From assembly GCA_001579985.1 (NCBI GenBank), contig LRSR01002125.1, positions 1 through 21,675 on the forward strand: 21,675 bases of DNA. The letters run 5' to 3'. The translations under genes and the position numbers were made by a program. The notes below the pieces were generated by a model. The model made no database searches and was not told where the DNA came from. It saw only the letters and a program-made list of their open reading frames with translations. Source of the DNA: Hypsibius dujardini. Lineage: Eukaryota; Tardigrada; Eutardigrada; Parachela; Hypsibiidae. Of the stretch, positions 16,737 to 21,675 are shown in pieces. Position 1 is the first letter of the stretch. Each line of letters starts with the position of its first letter.

Positions 16737-19700
16737 TCAGCTGCCAATCGTGAGGTCGGGACTGTCAAGAGCTCTCATAAAAAAATCCATGTTAAATTCC
16801 AGAGTGGTCATCGAAGTGGGATCGCCTGCACAGACGAGCTCCGTGTCTGACAGCAGATAGCAGTGTGGATTTGAGTGGATATCGCGCTTCCTACATTGCA
16901 CACATTAAGGGTGAAATTAAGGCGTGACACCAATGGGATAACGTAGAAAACTGCGTATATTACTGTATACTCATAGTACTCACAATGCAAAGTATAGTAT
17001 TGCAAGTAAAAGAAGACCCGCTAGCGCTGCTCCACAAAGACCGAAAGCAATATTTCTCGACCCTGAAACAGTAACAAAAGAGACATGTAGTCTTTCAAAC
17101 TGACATCTTTTCATTCTTCAACGGAGACGTAAAACAGTGCTTCAACCATCGACCAGCGGCAGATGTACATTGTAAACGATCTGGCAGACAGAGAAAAAGA
17201 CACACGGACATTCCTACAAACAGATAATTGGGCACACAGGTAGGCAAACAGACAGTGAGGCCGAGAGACAGATAGATAGACAGACAGACAGAACAACACG
17301 CAGGCACACAAGCGGACAGATCGACTGACGGACTGACTTTAGGACAGAATTTCTCTTTAAACTCACCAGCGAGTACACATTTTGTTCCCGAGAATCCGCA
17401 TGCAGGCTCATTAGCCGGGGGACCCTTTCCGCTCGACCATATTTTCTCTTCGATTTGTGTCATTTCAGCACTGTTCGCCAGCTGCACTAAATAAGTCTGG
17501 AGAACAGAGTTGGTTGTGGGTGTGCCCTCTAAAATATCAAAAATGCCGGAAAGGTAGGGTACAAACCGTGCGGGAGAGATTTCCATCGAAATAGGCAACT
17601 GAAAGATTAATGGCTCGCTCTCCGTGCTGATCAATGTAAAGGTCGCCGACTGCCGTGCTGAATGTTCTATTGATAAATGCCTGCTTCAGTGCCTGGCCAT
17701 CTGCGTAATGGAAGGCTGCTGGGAGTGCCGACGTGCCTAGCGTTTCGTTAAGAACCTGAAGACGCATTAATAGATTAATAACGCGTAATATAACTGCACG
17801 CATGCTCAAATCGTTCATTCATGTGTCAAGGGCTGTCCCTGTAGACATGATCAAAAGGAGATGCATTTTGTAATTTACACTTGAAAAATAATTGCAGTAC
17901 GTTAGAAAGCTGCCTCGCACATACCTGGCCTAGAAGAGCCACACCGGCGAATGATGACGTCATTCCTGGCCCATTCTGGAGTAAAAAATGAAATTTTGAA
18001 TCTTTGGGCTGTGAACTGTTGAAAATACAAAGTAGAACAGGCAATCACTTAGAATCACAAGCGAATTGAGCGAAACAGAAACACACAGGTACAGCATTGA
18101 ACAATGCGAAGAACAGAACGGGATAAACAGTTATTAACTAAAACCAAGGCAATCACAACAGAACCTAAGAGAGTTAAGGAAGCAAATAAGAGCAGAACAT
18201 ATCCGACTTAACAAATGAAAATAGCAAACAGTGTGGGACAGAAGGGAACATAACAGAATGGTGCAGGAAAAAAGAAAAAAGCACAACGAAAAAGAGAACA
18301 GGAATTGCGTTGAAGGCGACAGCCATTTTTTATTGATATTGAATACTGAGCATTGATATTGATTATCTGTGACTGAGACAAGGCAGCCATTTACCATCTC
18401 ATTTAAATTGTACGAAAAATTATAATCCCTTCGGGATCGGTCTAGAAAGGTCGGCGCCAGATTACGAATTACGTCTGCGGTCAACGAAGTGTCGTTTAGT
18501 GGCTGTAAGATCAGCAAGGACCGGAAAGCCACTCTAGCGACCTACAATTTTTTTTAAAAACAACAATAATTAGCTAGCAGAATACTTGATAACCATTGGT
18601 AGAATGTCGGGCATGCGCACCTCATCGTATTCATCCCCGGACTGCCACGTGAGGTTGCCGAATAGCGAGAATTTAAACGGCTCCACTCCGATATATACCT
18701 AACATAACCACTAAGATATTCAACAACGAAAATGACACAAATACGTGTACAACCAAAATTACGTACAAACTCCCCGTTGATGAGATCCGAAAGCGCTGCA
18801 TTTATCTATCGATGAAAATGAGCATAATGATGAGTTAATGAATGATAAAAGGTCATTTTTACAGAACGATGCACGCACGAGCAACTTCCGGAGAATGACA
18901 GCATTTCCGAAAAACAAGAGAACTGTTCGTAAATAACAAATACTAAGGTCACATTCGTTCGCTAGAAAGGAGGGCTGATAACCTTTTGATACTGACCTCT
19001 GCTGACGGAACGAAAATCCTTGAGCAGATTAATGAAATCAACGTCTGATTTCGATTTGATTTTTCTCACGGTTGGCTTCAGACGTGTTTGGGAAGTCCCT
19101 GCCACGGAATGTAATAAAGAATCTGCAAGGCTCGTGTACACTGGAACGGAACTCTCGTCCACGACTAGGAAGACCGTGGCCCATCCGTAGTAACGCAGTA
19201 AATTACGGTAGAGCTTCGTGTAACTGGAGACGGAGTTGTGCGCTGTAGTGACCCAGGTGGGACTCTGGGAAGGAATCCTTATTACGGGATCAACTCCTGC
19301 CCTAAAAGAACAGGCTCTAATTTGCACGATGACCTTCTGACTGTCTTTCTGTATGTCTGTCTGTCGGTTGGTCTGTCTGTCTGTCTGTCCTGCTTGCATG
19401 TTTTTGTCAGCCTCGGTTTCAAGAATTACGTTGATATAAAAAGTAGATTCCAATTTGCCGCTAATCGATTTATGTTAACCGCCTCTCCGCAAGCTGAAAC
19501 AAAAGCTGATTCAATCCTTAATTCGAGTACAACTGCAAATGTGTGATAGTAATATATTTAAAACTCACTGGTGGATATTAAAGCAGTCACATTAGCCAGG
19601 TCACGACGACCGTAGTACCACTTCGAAAGCATGACATCCGCATTGTCCATCAGTGTCGGGCAGTTCAAAATCTTAACATCCACAAGATTTGTATGCTTCA

Positions 19701-19959
19701 CACCCAGCACCCCGCCGTAGATCCTCTGCATCTCCTCACTGGCATAGTCCAACGCTGGGCCTTGATAGGCCAAAGAGGCCCCTGCGTTGGGATAAAGATA
19801 TCCCAGAGTCACAATTTCCACAGACAGTCGACTGCTGGAAGATACACCTGTCAACACTAATACCGCCCATAAAATTGCAGATCTAGCTCCCAAGAAAGAA
19901 CCAGCCCCTCCAACGCCAGTGAAGACATTTTGGGCAATGCACATTTTGGACGAAGGCAT
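16737..19959 (-). CDS. ANF/natriuretic-peptide-receptor-like protein, short tail, no cyclase (ten exons)
   Basis: Exons, 5' to 3': 19959-19569, 19296-18997, 18922-18879, 18805-18767, 18698-18621, 18541-18395, 17975-17925, 17755-17367, 17062-16984, 16890-16737. They give 556 residues if one extra base in exon 8 is discounted. Order: signal peptide (core AILWAVLVLTG), then a receptor family ligand-binding region (PF01094 type) with YLYPNAG, LLRYYGWATVFLVVD, VLLFSGNAVILRKLL, LINGEFVYIGVEPF, GDEYDEVARVAFRSLLIL, NRTFSTAVGDLYID and GKGPPANEPACGF, then one helix (GLCGAALAGLLLLAILYFAL) at ~485-506 and a 50-residue tail ending TIGS. Several N-glycosylation sequons occur (NLT, NDT, NFS, NET, NRT). No kinase-homology or guanylate cyclase domain follows before the convergent kinase gene. 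The domain order matches the clearance receptor NPR-C rather than a receptor cyclase. Ligand unknown. It would act at the cell surface. Confidence 0.88.
17063..17366 (-). other. Intron between ligand domain and transmembrane exon, with CAGA microsatellite
   Basis: Minus-strand donor G|GTGAGT (17366) and acceptor TGTTTCAG (17063), phase 1. The plus strand carries CAGA units (about 17225-17320). A Cys/Leu/Val-rich open frame across it is a repeat artefact. Confidence 0.85.
17572..17574 (-). other. Apparent one-base frameshift in receptor exon 8
   Basis: Family-like sequence is in one frame up to AYFDGNLS and continues in the next frame as ARFVPYLSGIFDIL. Removing one base of the minus-strand CCC run here joins the two and makes the whole ten-exon gene 1671 coding bases (557 codons). 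Without this the frame stops at 17537-17539. It could be sequencing error, a real mutation, or a sign of an unrecognised short intron: a 52-base GT-AG interval at 17599-17650 also restores frame, but it deletes conserved-looking sequence. Confidence 0.6.
19297..19568 (-). other. Intron 1 of the ANF-receptor-like gene, with TCTG microsatellite
   Basis: Minus-strand donor CCA|GTGAGT is strong. The frame-compatible acceptor is TTTTAGGGCAG (19297); the AG five bases earlier would need a weaker donor (GA|GTTTTA) three codons into the open extension. The plus strand carries a short TCTG run near 19345-19391. This boundary is the least certain in the gene. Confidence 0.65.
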
Positions 19960-21142
19960 GATTAAAAAATATCACTTAGATGTGATGCGATTGCAACGAA
20001 AATATTGGGATCGATAGGTACTCAATGTTCGCTGGTGTTCGTTCTAAACGTGCTACATTTCGATGACCGAGAACGCTCACTAAAGAAAAAGAGCGCTAGA
20101 AAGGGCAAAGTAAACTTTGCTTAATTGAGAGGCGAATAACAGAATATGTGTGTCAGAGCTTAAGCTCTCCTGGGATGGGCTCCTTTCGGAGTGATGTTTT
20201 TGTGCTCTCGGCACGAACTCCGGCTATCAATACACCATGTGGGAAGTCGTGTGATGTCGGCTAAATGAGCTGACTGATTAATTATTGGTTAATGATACGG
20301 AGCTTGGCTTCCCGTGACCTTCCGGCAGGTGCAGTGGATCGCGCTCCTCTCAGCTGTCTGGTTTCCCAGAAAGTGTCGACCACACGTTTGCTTATACAGA
20401 ACAAATACCGGAGAACAGAACAGACTGACAGCAGCAAGCCCAAACGTAACGCTGAACAGAACAGAAGAGAGCAGGACAGAACAGAACAGAGTAGAATAGA
20501 ACAGAGCAAAGCAAATTAAAGCGGAACAGATCAGAATAAAATATAGAGCAGATCAGATCACGCGAGAAAAGAACAGAGCAGAACAAAACAGATTAGACCA
20601 GACCACAATAGAACCGATTCTACAGAACAGAACAGAACAGCAATATCCGGAACAACGGCAAACAGTTTCAAAAACAGCAAAAGTAAAAAACAGTATTGCC
20701 TAAAAGACATTAATAAATTGCGAACGGAAGATGGGGTGAAGCAGGAACAGGACGGGGTTATTACCCAATAGGAAGGGAGGGATATTCCAGTTTCACAGTT
20801 TCACGTCTATAACCTGAGGAGACTTGGGATTTGCAGGGTTATTAAATTGGTAATACGTCACCACCAGCACTCCAAAGTATCAATCTAAGTAGGAGAAAGG
20901 GGATTGACTTTAGCGGGGTGTGCTATAGGCCTAGTCCCATCCATCGTCTCGTCCTCCCTTAAACTACGTTGATGAATGTCAATCCAGGGGCTAGGTTGAG
21001 CGCATGAAAAACGAAATTGGACATTCAATGTTTTCAATATATACCACAGACAATAAAGCACGATGGACCGTTCGGTAAAATCCAATTAAATTTGCCCGAA
21101 CAGGTTGTATGATAGTACTGAAGGGTCGGCTCGCGAAACATC
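19960..21142. other. Upstream region of the receptor gene, no gene supported
   Basis: No TATA box was obvious before ATG 19957-19959 (A at -3). The stretch includes the AACAG-rich tract at ~20395-20640 and otherwise unique sequence. Short open frames here lack motifs. Confidence 0.4.
20395..20640. repeat. Degenerate AACAG/AGAAC pentamer-rich tract
   Basis: Loose tandem of ACAGA, GAACAG, GAGCAG and GATCAG words over about 245 bases. Its unit differs from the tetranucleotide tracts elsewhere in the window. Open frames on either strand through it are compositional. Confidence 0.8.
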
Positions 21143-21271
21143 TCATCCGAGCGGATTTAATTTTCTCAACTTCTTCTGGAGGGCCGGGTATAATAATGAA
21201 TGAGTGCCATTGAATTGAGCACGCAGAGGAACTTCCGTTTGAGAGAACAGATCCCTCCATCCAGGCTGTCC
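21143..21271 (-). CDS. Possible terminal exon of an unidentified gene from the right
   Basis: After an acceptor-like GATTTGCAG, 42 codons run to TGA 21143-21145 with protein-like composition (GQPGWRDLFSQTEVPLR, then ALQKKLRKLNPLG). No family is recognised. Upstream exons would lie between here and beyond 21675; the last ~100 bases of the window are open in several minus-strand frames, but no donor could be paired. Chance is a real alternative. Confidence 0.22.
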   Translation of the reverse strand, partial: GQPGWRDLFSQTEVPLRAQFNGTHSLLYPALQKKLRKLNPLG

Positions 21272-21675
21272 CTGCAAATCAGACCGGGGAACGCGGCTGA
21301 AATAAAGCATTTTTACGTACGTTGCAGATGAAAGCTGTACATTCGTATGGCGCTTCGAATGGATTTAATTAAAAAATGACAAACGCTAAAAAGACGCACA
21401 CGCACGAACGAAAAGAGAAATCCATGTCCATACAAGCTCTTGTGACAAAAAAGCGGCACGTGCCCGTCAATGTACCAAAAAATACACTTCTTCCAAACTT
21501 TGACCAATACTCTTCAAGTTGCGATTTAAACAGATATATATATAAGAGTAAACTCTTATAAAATAAATATAGTAAAATAGTTGTATTGGTAATTTTGTGG
21601 ACGTATAGCAAGGGGTGCTTAAGCGAGTGGTGAGCAAAGACGTGCTTGAGAGATTGTCGCAGTAGAGATCTATGG
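21272..21675. other. Right-edge AT-rich flank
   Basis: AT-rich with a TATATATATAAG stretch near 21535-21545. Open frames on both strands without recognisable motifs. Confidence 0.35.

Noticed and set aside
17599-17650. 52-base intron as the explanation of the receptor frame change
   Set aside because: Phase-compatible and GT-AG, but the donor (GTCGGC) is poor and it would remove the conserved-looking GDLYID segment. Kept only as an alternative to a one-base indel.
1-21675. CRISPR arrays, bacterial operons or viral genes
   Set aside because: The tandem repeats are short microsatellites without spacers. Genes have spliceosomal introns. No viral polymerase, capsid or integrase motif was seen.

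Overview
The window is a stretch of metazoan nuclear DNA. It has several multi-exon genes with GT-AG introns that restore conserved protein families, long AT-rich intergenic and intronic stretches, and many CAGA/TCTG-type microsatellites. The protein set (a natriuretic-peptide-receptor-like receptor, a class II DYRK kinase, eukaryotic glutathione synthetase and a secreted Tyr/Ser/Ala/Pro repeat protein) suggests an invertebrate, probably an ecdysozoan. A tardigrade-like animal is my low-confidence guess. Nothing here looks bacterial or viral.

Layout. 1-1000: AT-rich DNA with one possible terminal exon on +. 1005-2579 (-): secreted repeat protein built on a 21-bp minisatellite. 2700-3890: intergenic, with one exon-like fragment. 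3892-4931 (-): last two exons of a probable seven-transmembrane receptor; its 5' exons were not found. 5087-7629: microsatellites, unassigned ORFs, a TATA box with an orphan first-exon-like segment, and the region upstream of the next gene. 7630-11072 (+): glutathione synthetase, five exons. 11073-12236: 3' flank with a TCTG tract. 12237-15710 (+): DYRK-family kinase, four exons. 15711-16736: convergent 3' flanks with a palindromic element carrying poly(A) signals. 16737-19959 (-): ANF/natriuretic-peptide-receptor-like gene, ten exons, with a transmembrane helix and a short tail but no kinase-homology or cyclase domain. 19960-21675: intergenic, with an AACAG-rich tract and one possible terminal exon on -.

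The genes do not form a functional cluster; they are ordinary neighbours. Four observations stand out. The first DYRK intron looks like a MITE insertion (direct repeats AGGTATGCGT, imperfect inverted termini, hAT-like end) that became an intron. The DYRK has DFN in place of DFG and KLEN in place of KPEN. The receptor has NPR-C-like architecture plus an apparent one-base frameshift. A 134-bp palindromic TA-flanked element sits where the two convergent genes end. All exon structures were derived by hand from splice consensus, reading frame and remembered family motifs, without database or transcript support.
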